DNA of 63,761 nt from assembly GCF_000732635.1 (NCBI RefSeq), contig NZ_JPMD01000020.1, positions 1 to 63,761 on the forward strand. The letters are read 5' to 3'. Below, piece by piece: positions 11,287-20,652 of this stretch. The notes beneath the pieces are model-generated. The model was given only the letters and a program-made list of their open reading frames with translations, was not told the DNA's origin and searched no databases. This stretch comes from Clostridium sulfidigenes (GTDB taxonomy: Bacteria > Bacillota > Clostridia > Clostridiales > Clostridiaceae). A program made the position numbers and the translations under genes. How positions within the stretch are numbered: position 1 is the first letter of the stretch; every line of letters starts with the position of its first letter.

Positions 11287-12816
11287 TTATTTCTCTTCCC
11301 CTTTCTTATCTAAGCTTCCACCAGCCATTAATATACCCAGTTTTTGCTCATCTGCATCTTTTCTGTCTAAAATATCTACTATTTCACCATCATACATAAC
11401 AGCAATTCTGTCTGAAAGAGCTAAAATTTCATCTAATTCTAAAGATACTAAAAGTACCGCTTTTCCTTTATCTCTCTCATCTACAAGTCTACTATGAATA
11501 TATTCAATAGCACCTACATCTATACCTCTTGTAGGCTGAGCTGCAATTAATAATGTTGGGTCTTTAGAAATTTCTCTAGCTGCAATTAACTTTTGTTGAT
11601 TACCTCCAGATAAAGCAGAAGCATTTACTTCATTACTCGGTGTTCTTACATCAAATTCTTCTATAAGTGTATCACAATGTTTTTTGATAGCTTTATAGTC
11701 CATCATAATGCCTTTATTAAATTCTTTGTTTTTATGAATTCCAAGAATAGAGTTTTCAAATAATGAATATTTTAGTATAAGTCCTCTTTTATGTCTATCT
11801 TCAGGAATATGTCCAATACCCGAGTCAATAATTTCTCTAGGAGATTTTCCATATAAATCTTTTCCATTTAATAATATTTTTCCGTTATGACCTTTTCTAA
11901 GACCTGTAAGTACTTCTAGTAGTTCTGTTTGTCCATTCCCATCTACTCCTGCAACCCCTAAAATTTCGCCTCCGTTAACAGTAAAGGAAACATTTTTCAC
12001 AGCCGGAATCCCTCTTTGATCATTTGCAGATAGATTTTCAACCTTAAGAACTTCTCCTGTTAATTCAGATTCTCTTTTTTCTACCACTAAATTTACCTTT
12101 CTTCCAACCATCAACTCAGCTAATTCATCAATACTAGTATCAACAGTATTAACGATACCAGTAACCTTACCTCTTCTAATTATAGTAACCCTATCACTCA
12201 TACTCATAACTTCTTTCAATTTATGAGTTATAAGAATAACAGACTTTCCTTCTTTTTTCAAATTATCTAATATTTTGCCTAACTCCTCTATTTCTTGTGG
12301 AGTTAAAACCGCTGTTGGTTCATCAAGAATTAATATCTTTGCCCCTCTATAAAGAGCCTTAAGAATTTCCACCTTTTGCTGTTGCCCTACAGATATATCT
12401 TCAATCACAGCATTTGGATCTATGGAAAATCCATATTTATCTGACAATTCTTTCACATCATTATAGGCTTTTTTTCTGTCTAGGCATACCCCTTTATTGG
12501 GTTCACATCCAAGTACAATATTTTCAGCTACTGTAAAGTTGTGAACTAACATAAAGTGTTGGTGAACCATTCCTATTCCAAGCTTTATCGCTTCACTAGG
12601 GTTGTTAATTTTAACTAAATTTCCATTAACATAAATATCACCTTTTTCTTGCTGATACAAGCCATAAAGTATATTCATTAAGGTAGTTTTTCCTGCACCA
12701 TTTTCACCCAACAATACGTGTGTTTCTCCTTGCAATAAATCAAAGTCCACACTGTCGTTTGCGATGGTACCAGGGAAAACTTTAGTTATACCTTTCATTT
12801 CAATTACTTTTTCCAT
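11287..12816 (-). CDS. Nucleoside ABC transporter ATP-binding protein, duplicated NBD (NupO/YufO-like)
   Basis: A 509-residue cytoplasmic ATPase with two fused nucleotide-binding domains, the arrangement of sugar and nucleoside importers. The first domain has Walker A GENGAGKTT, signature ISVGQQQKV and Walker B LILDEPTAVLT. The second has a degenerate Walker A (GVDGNGQTEL), signature LSGGNQQKL and a changed Walker B (LLIAAQPTRGIDVG, Gln for the catalytic Glu). Only one site is therefore likely to hydrolyse ATP, as is usual for this family. It lies 229 bp after the binding-protein gene, across a terminator-like hairpin. Confidence 0.92.
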   Translation of the reverse strand: MEKVIEMKGITKVFPGTIANDSVDFDLLQGETHVLLGENGAGKTTLMNILYGLYQQEKGDIYVNGNLVKINNPSEAIKLGIGMVHQHFMLVHNFTVAENIVLGCEPNKGVCLDRKKAYNDVKELSDKYGFSIDPNAVIEDISVGQQQKVEILKALYRGAKILILDEPTAVLTPQEIEELGKILDNLKKEGKSVILITHKLKEVMSMSDRVTIIRRGKVTGIVNTVDTSIDELAELMVGRKVNLVVEKRESELTGEVLKVENLSANDQRGIPAVKNVSFTVNGGEILGVAGVDGNGQTELLEVLTGLRKGHNGKILLNGKDLYGKSPREIIDSGIGHIPEDRHKRGLILKYSLFENSILGIHKNKEFNKGIMMDYKAIKKHCDTLIEEFDVRTPSNEVNASALSGGNQQKLIAAREISKDPTLLIAAQPTRGIDVGAIEYIHSRLVDERDKGKAVLLVSLELDEILALSDRIAVMYDGEIVDILDRKDADEQKLGILMAGGSLDKKGEEK

Positions 12817-12998
12817 TTCCCTTCCTCCTTATAATATTACCTACGTTTACATACTACATTAAAATGCTCAATATTAGTTAAAATACCTATATGTACTTTA
12901 TAGAATCCATCTCCCATTATACCATAAAAATATTTTATTGAATATTTTTTTTTTCATACAACTTCATTCTAATAAAAACATATTAACAAAACTAATAA

Positions 12999-13029
12999 AA
13001 AAAAGCTAGATGTAAAATCTAGCTTTTTT
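12999..13029 (-). terminator. Terminator-like hairpin between binding protein and ATPase genes
   Basis: A 13-bp perfect stem (12999-13011 with 13017-13029, 5-nt loop) with A/T tails follows the lipoprotein stop. It should end most transcripts there and let a fraction read into the ATPase and permease genes, giving excess binding protein. Confidence 0.75.
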
Positions 13030-13045
13030 CTTACGATCTTCTTGC

Positions 13046-14146
13046 TTATTTATAATCAATAGCTTCTTGTCTTGTAGCAGGTACTTTAATTTTACCTTCT
13101 TTAATTTTAGCTTCAAACTCTTCTGCTTTCTTAATTACATCAGCAGCAGTATTGTCTTTAGTTGTTGCAGCCATACCTACTCCACCTTCAGCAATACCTA
13201 GCTCAACATGACCTGCTTTGAATGTTCCATCTATAACTGCTTTTGTTGCATCGTAAGTGGCATTATCAACTCTCTTCATCATAGAAGAAAGAATAACATC
13301 TTTAAATTTTGGAAGAGAAACCGCTTGGTCCATATCAACACCAATAGCCCAAACTTCTTTTCCTTCTTTCTTTAATTCTTGTGCTCTTTGGAATAAACCA
13401 ATACCACATCCACCAGCTGCATGATAAATTACGTCACATCCAGCTCCATATAATGATGTAGCAAGCTCCTTACCTTTATTTGTATCAGCAAAAGAATCTG
13501 CATATTTAACAGTTGTTCCTGGATTTTTACCATCTGCACTTAAAAGACCTTCAGCAGCCTTTGGGTTAACAGCTTTAACACCAGCAGCAAATCCAGCTTC
13601 AAATTTATTAATTGTATCGAAGTCTTTTCCACCTATAAATCCAATTTTGTTAGTTTTAGTAGTTAATCCAGCTATAACTCCCATTAAAAAAGAACCTTCT
13701 TCTTCTTTGAAAGTTACTGACATTACGTTATTAGCTTCAACTACAGAGTCTATAATACAAAGTTTTGAGTCTGGGTTGATTTTAGCTATATTTTTAACTG
13801 CATCTGCTAATTGGAAACCAATAGCAAGAGTTAAATCAGAACCACCATCTATTAAAGCTTGTAGGTTTGGTTCATAGTCTTCTTTCTTTTGAGCTTCAAC
13901 TGAAGTGTATTTAACTCCAAACTCTTTTACTGCTTTTTTAACTCCTTCATCAGCTGATTGGTTAAATGATTTGTCATTTAATCCACCTTCATCTGTTGAA
14001 AGACCTACTGATACTTCTGATTTAGGAGTATCTTTGCCTTCACTTGCTGTGCCTTTGTCATCGTTTCCGTTACCAGCGCAACCTACAAGTAGGGATGCAG
14101 TCATAGCAACCGTTGCCATAAGAGCAACTATTTTTTTCATTTTCAT
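13046..14146 (-). CDS. BMP-family nucleoside-binding lipoprotein
   Basis: Substrate-binding lipoprotein of the ABC importer, anchored outside the membrane. Of 366 residues the first about 23 form a lipoprotein signal (MKMKK, hydrophobic stretch, lipobox LLVGC with the modified Cys at 23), followed by a charged linker and a PnrA/BMP domain (GLSTDEGGLNDKSFNQSA, HAAGGCGIGLF, AIGVDMDQ). GGAGG is 7 nt before the ATG. BMP proteins bind purine nucleosides, which is family knowledge. The precise ligand is not decided by the sequence. Confidence 0.9.
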   Translation of the reverse strand: MKMKKIVALMATVAMTASLLVGCAGNGNDDKGTASEGKDTPKSEVSVGLSTDEGGLNDKSFNQSADEGVKKAVKEFGVKYTSVEAQKKEDYEPNLQALIDGGSDLTLAIGFQLADAVKNIAKINPDSKLCIIDSVVEANNVMSVTFKEEEGSFLMGVIAGLTTKTNKIGFIGGKDFDTINKFEAGFAAGVKAVNPKAAEGLLSADGKNPGTTVKYADSFADTNKGKELATSLYGAGCDVIYHAAGGCGIGLFQRAQELKKEGKEVWAIGVDMDQAVSLPKFKDVILSSMMKRVDNATYDATKAVIDGTFKAGHVELGIAEGGVGMAATTKDNTAADVIKKAEEFEAKIKEGKIKVPATRQEAIDYK

Positions 14147-14313
14147 CTTAAACCCTCCTGAAATAAATAAGTAATATAAATATATAAAAATTTTTATTAT
14201 AGTATGTATTATAACCTAATAAAAAATTTTTATCATGTAAATAAATATATTCAGTATTATTTAATTTCATATATTTATATGCTGAATATACCATAATTAT
14301 CCGTAAAAATCAA

Positions 14314-14347
14314 ATAAAATTGACTGTAAGACTACAGTCAATTTTAT
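14314..14347 (-). terminator. Terminator of the glycine reductase operon
   Basis: A 15-bp perfect stem with a 4-nt loop (14314-14328 with 14333-14347), then a T-rich tail on the minus strand, 16 bp after grdD. Confidence 0.85.
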
Positions 14348-14363
14348 TTTTATTATTTATATT

Positions 14364-15527
14364 TTAAGATACAAACTCTGCATTCTTTAATACCTCTTGA
14401 GCTTTCTCACCGTCTTCATCAGCTACAAGTACTATTGGCCCAGTACAACCCATTCCACTCTCTGAGTATATACCCTCTTTCCAAAGTGCTTTGCATGCAT
14501 TTTCAAGCTCTAGTATATCTATACCTGCTATAGAGAAAGTTACTACCTTTTTAGGTGGCATTTTTACTTCTTCCTCTTCTTGAGGTTTGTTAGCTTTTTT
14601 TGTAGTCTTATCTATAAATTCTTTTAATCCAGCTACATTAGCTGACTTAAACTCATCCCTAGCTATATCCAAAACCTTATTTTCTGCACAGGTTGCACAG
14701 AATCTTAAAGCTTCTGCAATAAGAGGAGCTCCTGATGCTCTTGAAACTATATTAACCAATTTATCATAGTTTTCTCCAATTCCAGGACCATACCCAGCTC
14801 CTACAGTTTCATAATTTCCACCTGTAGTAAATGAAGAAAATATTTTAACTAATAGGTTTCCTGTTAATGAATCACAAACCATAACATCTGGAGTCCCTGC
14901 CAAAAGGTCATTTCCTCTCATTACAGCTCCGCCATCAGCTCTTAATGATTCAGTAAAGGATATGTCATATCCACCTTCTTGAGTTTCTCTTAGAATTCTC
15001 TCTACTTGTCTAGCGCCATCAAGATTTAGTATTCCAACTTTTGGATTTTTAATGCCACTAGCTTTAGCTACAGATATCCCAGATATAGCATTTTTAACCA
15101 TACCCTCAACCCTATTTGTAGAAGTAGTTCCTGTAGTTGTAGCTATTATCATTTCTTTTCCTTTTCCAGGAGTCATAACTTTACCCACTGTAGAAACTCC
15201 TATTGGAAAATCAAAGTGTTGTGTAACACAACCATCTAATTCTCCACATTCCAACATAGATGTCATTTTTTTATGACCTTCCTCAGCTGATTCTACTTCT
15301 ATTACTTGAAAATCAGCATCTACTTTAGGTCCAATTAAAACTATATCAAAATCGCCGTATTTTAGTTTTGCAAGTTCAGCAGCTTTAACCATCTCTTCGA
15401 CTCCATGTTCAGAACCTAGTATAGTTAAACCTATTCTAACTTTTTTCTTGAATTGTCCGCTTTTTATTCCTGTTGCTATATCATTAAATACTTCAGCAAT
15501 CATTGCTTTAGTAGCATTTTGACTCAT
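14364..15527 (-). CDS. grdD: Glycine reductase complex component C, alpha subunit
   Basis: With GrdC it converts the Se-carboxymethyl-selenocysteine on GrdA to acetyl phosphate. The 387-residue protein belongs to the PlsX-like phosphate acyltransferase group (GTTSTNRVEGMVKNA, ADGGAVMRGNDLLAGTPDVMVCDSLTGN, GAGYGPGIGENYD), with a C-terminal Cys-containing segment (SGMGCTGPIVLV). GGGGTG precedes the ATG. It is the last gene of the grd operon, 100 bp after grdC, followed by a strong terminator. Confidence 0.94.
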   Translation of the reverse strand: MSQNATKAMIAEVFNDIATGIKSGQFKKKVRIGLTILGSEHGVEEMVKAAELAKLKYGDFDIVLIGPKVDADFQVIEVESAEEGHKKMTSMLECGELDGCVTQHFDFPIGVSTVGKVMTPGKGKEMIIATTTGTTSTNRVEGMVKNAISGISVAKASGIKNPKVGILNLDGARQVERILRETQEGGYDISFTESLRADGGAVMRGNDLLAGTPDVMVCDSLTGNLLVKIFSSFTTGGNYETVGAGYGPGIGENYDKLVNIVSRASGAPLIAEALRFCATCAENKVLDIARDEFKSANVAGLKEFIDKTTKKANKPQEEEEVKMPPKKVVTFSIAGIDILELENACKALWKEGIYSESGMGCTGPIVLVADEDGEKAQEVLKNAEFVS

Positions 15528-15627
15528 TTCTACACCCCGTTTCTTTAATAACCTCTTATATTTAAAGAGATAAATTAGTAATTGTTAAGATTCAGTAGGA
15601 GCAATTCTCCTTCTGAGTTTTAAGGCT

Positions 15628-17166
15628 CTATTTATCAGAGTTCATTAAAAAGCTTGCAAAGTCCTTCATAGCATCTGCTACCATTGATTTAACTTCTTCT
15701 TTACTTACCCCTGACTCATTGTCTAGTTTTCCAGTATTCTTTTCAACTAGTATAGAAACTCCATCAAATAAGTTAGTCATTCTTCCTAAGAATAAACTTC
15801 CTTTTCCTACGATCATAAAGTTATTTAAAATGCCATCTTTAATGTGATCTATTCCATGTCCCACTATTGGCACTCCAGATGGGATATGTCCTTGAGTTGG
15901 AGCGTAACCTTGATATCCATGTTCTTTTATAAAGCCTGGTAATTCTTTTCTATCTAATTGACCCTTCTTAACAGCTAAAGCACCAATCATTTTATAGTTT
16001 TGAGTTGGAACATCTCCAGCTCCTGCAGGTTCAGTTATATCTGGAGTTTGCATTTCTGGTGCATACTTATCTACATCTGTCACTTTTAATCCAGCTGCTG
16101 TTAATGGATCAAGTACTAATGCTTCAAGCACAGCTTGTGGAGAAGCACCATGACCAATTGTATGTCTTCCAATTATGTCAGTTCTTAAAATTGGACTTAC
16201 TCCATCATTTTCTGAAACAAGAATAGCAAATCCTCCTAAACAGTCTTCAAGTACTGGTAATTCTTTTTTTATGTGATCCTTACCATTCATTCCAAGCTTA
16301 GCAGTAGCTCCACCTGCAATAACTAATACATTTTTGAATATTCCACTCTTAACAAGTGATGCTGCATTTATTAATGCATGAGTAGGTCCTGCACAGAATC
16401 CTCTCATATCTGAACCAGTAGCTCCAGAAAGACCTACAACCTCACCTATTGATTTGGCAACGTTTCCGCCACCTCTTTGGTTCATATCTCCTATTGCTTC
16501 TTCTGAACATTCTATTATATAACCTATTTCTTCTACAGGAATATCTAAATTGTCAACTAGATGCATCCCAGCAAGTACTCCTGATGATTTAACTGCTAAA
16601 TTTTCAAGCATATAGTGTGCTGAAAGGTTTGGATCAAACTCATGTGCTCTTCTTACACAACCAACAAGTTTCCCATCTACATATAATCCTTCTGCTCCAG
16701 CATTATTAACTAACTCTTCAATTTTAGCCATTTCATCCCCAATAATTTTTCCTGCTTTTTCTTTTAGTAATGGATGTTTAGCTAATTTTTCTTTTATAGA
16801 TTCAACAAAAGATTCTTCTAATAAAACTAAGTCAAATACATCAGATATCTTCATTAATCCATAGAATTCATCTTGTGGCATTATTTCGCCGTATTTACCA
16901 AATCTATTAGCATTTTCTACATTCTTTCCAACCCATGGTCTTGGCATTTCGCCTAACTCTTCTGGTGTAATGTTTCCTATATAAGTTTGATTTGGTGCAT
17001 AAGCTACAACATCCTCAAAACTTCTTAAATTACTTTTTATAGCCTTTAAATATTCTGAATCTGGATTTGTTTGTTTTTCTAATGTTTGTGTAGTTCCATT
17101 ATGTATTACCATATCTGGAGTATTCACTAAAATATAAGATGCTTTCTTTATAACTGGAAAATTCAT
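15628..17166 (-). CDS. grdC: Glycine reductase complex component C, beta subunit
   Basis: The 512-residue subunit resembles beta-ketoacyl-ACP synthase III. It holds the acetyl group as a thioester and passes it to phosphate, giving acetyl phosphate. SGATGSDMRGFCAGPTHALI holds the likely active-site Cys, and VVGLSGATGSD and GHGASPQAVLEALVLDPLT are typical of GrdC/PrdC-like proteins. The ATG at 17166 has GGGAGG upstream. An open frame running 30 codons further lacks a ribosome-binding site and was not used. A 16-bp hairpin separates it from grdB. Confidence 0.94.
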   Translation of the reverse strand: MNFPVIKKASYILVNTPDMVIHNGTTQTLEKQTNPDSEYLKAIKSNLRSFEDVVAYAPNQTYIGNITPEELGEMPRPWVGKNVENANRFGKYGEIMPQDEFYGLMKISDVFDLVLLEESFVESIKEKLAKHPLLKEKAGKIIGDEMAKIEELVNNAGAEGLYVDGKLVGCVRRAHEFDPNLSAHYMLENLAVKSSGVLAGMHLVDNLDIPVEEIGYIIECSEEAIGDMNQRGGGNVAKSIGEVVGLSGATGSDMRGFCAGPTHALINAASLVKSGIFKNVLVIAGGATAKLGMNGKDHIKKELPVLEDCLGGFAILVSENDGVSPILRTDIIGRHTIGHGASPQAVLEALVLDPLTAAGLKVTDVDKYAPEMQTPDITEPAGAGDVPTQNYKMIGALAVKKGQLDRKELPGFIKEHGYQGYAPTQGHIPSGVPIVGHGIDHIKDGILNNFMIVGKGSLFLGRMTNLFDGVSILVEKNTGKLDNESGVSKEEVKSMVADAMKDFASFLMNSDK

Positions 17167-17293
17167 TTTTAATTCAACCTCCCTTAATAATGTGCCTTTA
17201 TAATAATTTATTTTGTAATTTGCACAATCTATAATAAATAGGTAAAAACTATTCATTGTACATTGTGCAAACTAGACATCTTCTTATTAATAT

Positions 17294-17329
17294 ATTTAGT
17301 AATTAGGGGTAATCCCCTAATTACTAAAT
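17294..17329 (-). other. Perfect 16-bp hairpin between grdB and grdC
   Basis: ATTTAGTAATTAGGGG and its complement flank a TAAT loop, 12 bp after the grdB stop. No U-run follows on the minus strand, so a processing or mRNA-stabilising role, or partial termination between component B and component C genes, is more likely than a full stop. Confidence 0.7.
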
Positions 17330-17341
17330 CATTAATTTTAA

Positions 17342-18646
17342 TTATTCAAATATTTTTTGTCCATCAACTTCTGTTTCAAGAGCTTTTAAAGCCTTTTCAA
17401 CTAGTTTTCTTCTTAATGTATATTCATCCTCTTTTGTTAAGTTTGGATTTCCAAGTGGATGAGGAATAGCTACTGTAGGAATTATTCTGTTAGCTCCAAC
17501 AGTTAAAGATACTGGAGTAATAGTACACATGTGAACTACTGGAAGTCCAGCTCTTTCTATTTCTTTAACAAGCGTTGCACCGCAACGTGTACAAGTTCCT
17601 CACGTAGAAGTTAATACAACTGCATCTACGCCGTCAGCTATTAATTCTTTAGCTGCAAACTCACCATATTTTTTAGAAGATGCAACAGCTGTACCATTTC
17701 CAACTGTAGAATAGAAGTATCTGTGTAATGCTCCTATTTTCCCTTCTTTTTCAAGATCTCTTAGAACATCTACTGGGATAACTCTATCTGGATCTTCATT
17801 AGCATACACTGGATCATGACCACCGTGTGCTGTTTCAAAAGTTTCTCCAGTTAAATCATTAATTCCTTCTATATCATATTTACCAATTTTAGAAGCTGAA
17901 GATGACTCTATGTGATCTGGGTTTCCTTTTGGAACTATACCACCAGATGTAACTATAGCAATTTTAGCTTTAGTTATATCTTTTATTGCTGGCATTGGAT
18001 CAACTCTATCAAAGTCAGGCATTTTAAATTCTGTAACGAATTCTTCACCTTTCAATTTTTTAACAAGCATATCAACTGCTCTCTTAGATCCTCTTTCAGT
18101 TGCAAAATAGTTCTTTCTTATGCCTCTTTCAATGTAATTCTCTTCTACTGGAGAACCTATTTCTTCTCCCTTAGCTAATTTAATAGCTAATTTAGCCATT
18201 TTAGGTAATGCATCTCTCATACCTACAGCACTATTTCTTGTAGAGATAAGGTATAAATCTTTTTTATACATGTCTGCACCTGGATTTTCAATGTACATTC
18301 CAGATAATACAGGTATATTCAACTCTTCTTTAACTGCCTTACATACATCTCCACATGCAACACCATATCTTCCAGCGTTAAATGCAGGTCCAGCTATAAA
18401 TAAATCTGGATTATATTTTTTTACCATTTCGATAATTTCAGCTTGTGCTTCTTTTGTATTCTCAGCATAATAAGAATCTCCACAAATAACTGTAGCAACT
18501 ATCTCAACGTCTTCTTTCTTTAATAACCCATTTAATCCAAGTCCAGGTCCTACAAACCCTTCACGAACCTCAGGTTTAATATCAGCTTTTTCTTCTCCGC
18601 CTATTCCTGCGTAGAATTGGTTTATATAATGAACAACTTTTAACAT
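17342..18646 (-). CDS. grdB: Glycine reductase component B, gamma subunit (selenoprotein)
   Basis: Substrate-specific selenoprotein that takes up glycine together with the pyruvoyl subunit GrdE and passes the carboxymethyl group to GrdA. An in-frame TGA at 17600-17602 splits two open frames that read as one 434-residue protein, the family length. It lies in the motif TSTUGTCTRCG (U-x-x-C-x-x-C), the known GrdB active site. Immediately downstream is a 6-bp stem with a 3-nt loop, placed like a bacterial SECIS. The start at 18646 (MLKVVHYINQ) follows AAGGGGG. A gene finder that treats TGA as stop would wrongly split it. Confidence 0.95.
17573..17587 (-). promoter_or_regulatory. Candidate SECIS stem-loop of grdB
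   Basis: CGTTGC-GGT-GCAACG begins 13 nt after the UGA, inside the coding region. Bacterial SECIS hairpins lie just 3' of the Sec codon and bind SelB. The position fits, while the specific SelB contacts cannot be judged from sequence alone. Confidence 0.55.
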
Positions 18647-18732
18647 AGGTTTTCCCCCTTTCATGGGACTTGCCCTCTAGAAATTCTATTTCTTAGGTCA
18701 ATTAATTTAACATTTTCTATTAAAATTATTTA

Positions 18733-19200
18733 TTAAAGATATTTACAGAATTGGTCTCTTACATTTTTAACTTCTTCTATAATAGCATCAACATCAAGAA
18801 CCATTTCCATCATTCCGCATTGTTCGTCATAAATAGCTTCATCACACTCTGCTTTTATTTCTGGCTCTACAACGTGGAAAACAGATAATCCAAGATCAAC
18901 TCCTGCTAAAGGCCCTGCAAATGTTGGGTCTCCAGCAGCAACTGTTTCAGCAGATAATCCAGATGCTTCTGCTTCTGCTCCTCCGATTACTACCACCATG
19001 TTTTCTGCACCATATTTTTCAGTTAAATCTTTAACTCTTTGTTGGATCTCCAGATCCATTGCACCTGCAGCTGTTCAGACAAAGCACTCTGTTGATGCAA
19101 AAACAACTTCTGCTCCTGCTGATTTAACACAAGCCTCTATAGCTGGTCCTGGTATTCCGTCTCTATCTCCTATACAGATAGCTTTTTTTCCTTGTAACAT
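18733..19200 (-). CDS. grdA: Glycine reductase selenoprotein A
   Basis: Small selenoprotein of about 155 residues that carries the Se-carboxymethyl group between components B and C and is reduced again by thioredoxin. Codon 42 is TGA (19075-19077) in ECFVUTAAGAMD, the C-x-x-U redox motif of GrdA. The true start is the ATG at 19200 ([18 protein letters not shown]) with GGAG upstream. A start at the internal Met after the UGA would remove the active site. It lies between grdE and grdB. A hairpin starts 17 nt after the UGA. Confidence 0.96.
19043..19058 (-). promoter_or_regulatory. Candidate SECIS stem-loop of grdA
   Basis: TGGATC-TGGA-GATCCA, a 6-bp stem with a G-containing 4-nt loop, starts 17 nt after the Sec UGA, the spacing usual for bacterial SECIS elements. 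Confidence 0.6.
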
Positions 19201-19265
19201 AGTATCTATCTCCTTTTCAATGTACTCATAATCATTAAACTAAACTTTTTAGTTATATTTTAAAA

Positions 19266-20552
19266 TTAATATCCTTTTGCTGTTAAATAGTTAAATCCTA
19301 CTTCGCTAGTTGCTCCAGTAATAACTTGGATTTCAGCTTCAATTGATCCATCTTCTCTTAAGCTTCCCATGTGTCCACCAGCAATAGTATTTGCAGCATC
19401 TACATGACCAATTACTCTTTTCATAGGTGGTAAAATAACAACTTCGTTAGCATTACCTCCAGTTACTACAGCATCACCCTTTGGAGTTGAGTCTGCTAAT
19501 GATTGAGACATACCATCTTGACCAGCATACTCATCTGTAACTAGAACAGTTTTAACGCCTTTAGCTGTAACCTTATTACAGTTCATAACTAAGTCCGCAT
19601 CTGGGTTTCCAAATCCTTCTTCAGAAATTATAGCAGCATCTGCTCCTAAGAATTCTACTAACTTAGCAACCATATTTGATGATCTCTCTTTATCAGCTAG
19701 ATATACGTTTTCATTTGTTATAACGCAACCTAAGAAGTTAAAGTCCTTGCCATGTCTCTCATATAAATCTTCTATTATTGGATGATTCATATGAACATAA
19801 GAAGGGTTCTTATCACAAGCAGATACACAGTTTCCACTTACGATAGCTCCGTCAAATACTTCTGTTGGATAAATAAATGTAGGAATTATTTTCTTAGCAT
19901 CTACACCATATACATAAGTATCATGTAATAATCCTTGTGTTTGAAGCATATATACATATACTACCTTAGGTAACTCTGGATATTGTTGAACTTGTTGTAG
20001 AAGTGGTAATGTCTCATAAGATTTCACTTCATCAGGTTCCACATTCTTACCTGCTTTTCCAAGGTATGTAGCTGCTTTAAATCCTATAGTTCTTACTGCT
20101 TCTTCATGATCGTGTTGTAAAATTCCTTCTTTTGGTTCACATATAATCACAAGGTTATTTGTTTTTGAGAACGGTGTATATTTAGCACCTTCTCCACTCA
20201 TATCAACTATACCTTCTTGGAACCCAACTATTTTACCAGTAGTTACAACTGCAGCTCCTTTTAAAACATGTGTTCTTCCAGAACCTACTGTATCTACCTT
20301 ACTAATGAAACCTGGAAATATTCCACCATTTCCTTCTACTTTAACTCTTGGTTCAACTACGTCTTTTACAGGTATTATTCTAACTTCCTCACCTGGTCTT
20401 GCAATATCAAAATCGATACTTGCAATTCTTTCGTCACCAGATACCTCGTTTAATAACTCCTCTTTGTTTACATAAAGAACTCCGTTCTCAACTTTTGTTT
20501 CTGGTCCAAATTGAAGATCCTTAATAAATATCTTTCCAATCTCTAGACGCAA
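19266..20552 (-). CDS. grdE: Glycine reductase component B, alpha/beta proprotein (pyruvoyl)
   Basis: The proprotein is cut to give a subunit with an N-terminal pyruvoyl group that forms a Schiff base with glycine. The start is decided by the ribosome-binding site. A frame-open GTG at 20561 directly abuts AGGAGG, so the TTG at 20552, 8 nt after GGAGG, is taken. This gives 428 residues and places the cleavage motif SGNCVSACD with Asn241-Cys242, matching the known processing site. Neighbours are trxA (100 bp upstream, with a hairpin) and grdA. Confidence 0.94.
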   Translation of the reverse strand: MRLEIGKIFIKDLQFGPETKVENGVLYVNKEELLNEVSGDERIASIDFDIARPGEEVRIIPVKDVVEPRVKVEGNGGIFPGFISKVDTVGSGRTHVLKGAAVVTTGKIVGFQEGIVDMSGEGAKYTPFSKTNNLVIICEPKEGILQHDHEEAVRTIGFKAATYLGKAGKNVEPDEVKSYETLPLLQQVQQYPELPKVVYVYMLQTQGLLHDTYVYGVDAKKIIPTFIYPTEVFDGAIVSGNCVSACDKNPSYVHMNHPIIEDLYERHGKDFNFLGCVITNENVYLADKERSSNMVAKLVEFLGADAAIISEEGFGNPDADLVMNCNKVTAKGVKTVLVTDEYAGQDGMSQSLADSTPKGDAVVTGGNANEVVILPPMKRVIGHVDAANTIAGGHMGSLREDGSIEAEIQVITGATSEVGFNYLTAKGY

Positions 20553-20590
20553 AACCTTCACCTCCTAAAAATATATAGGTCACTTTTTAT

Positions 20591-20628
20591 TTATTAGAAG
20601 ATGGGAGGTAATCCTCCTCATCTAATAA
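20591..20628 (-). other. Hairpin between trxA and grdE
   Basis: TTATTAGA pairs with TCTAATAA and GGAGG with CCTCC around a small internal loop and a TAAT tetraloop, followed on the minus strand by AATAAAAAG. It may attenuate or process the mRNA between the thioredoxin genes and the reductase genes. Confidence 0.5.
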
Positions 20629-20652
20629 CCTTTTAAACCTTGAAAATTGAAA

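Noticed and set aside
17342..17530. Separate small gene downstream of grdB
   Set aside because: It is the C-terminal part of GrdB after the selenocysteine UGA. Frame and motif are continuous.
18733..19059. GrdA as a 108-residue protein without selenocysteine
   Set aside because: This start follows the UGA and would remove the CFVU active site. The ATG at 19200 with a ribosome-binding site is correct.
17342..19200. grdA and grdB as pseudogenes with nonsense mutations
   Set aside because: The UGA codons lie exactly at the known selenocysteine positions, and the rest of both frames is intact.
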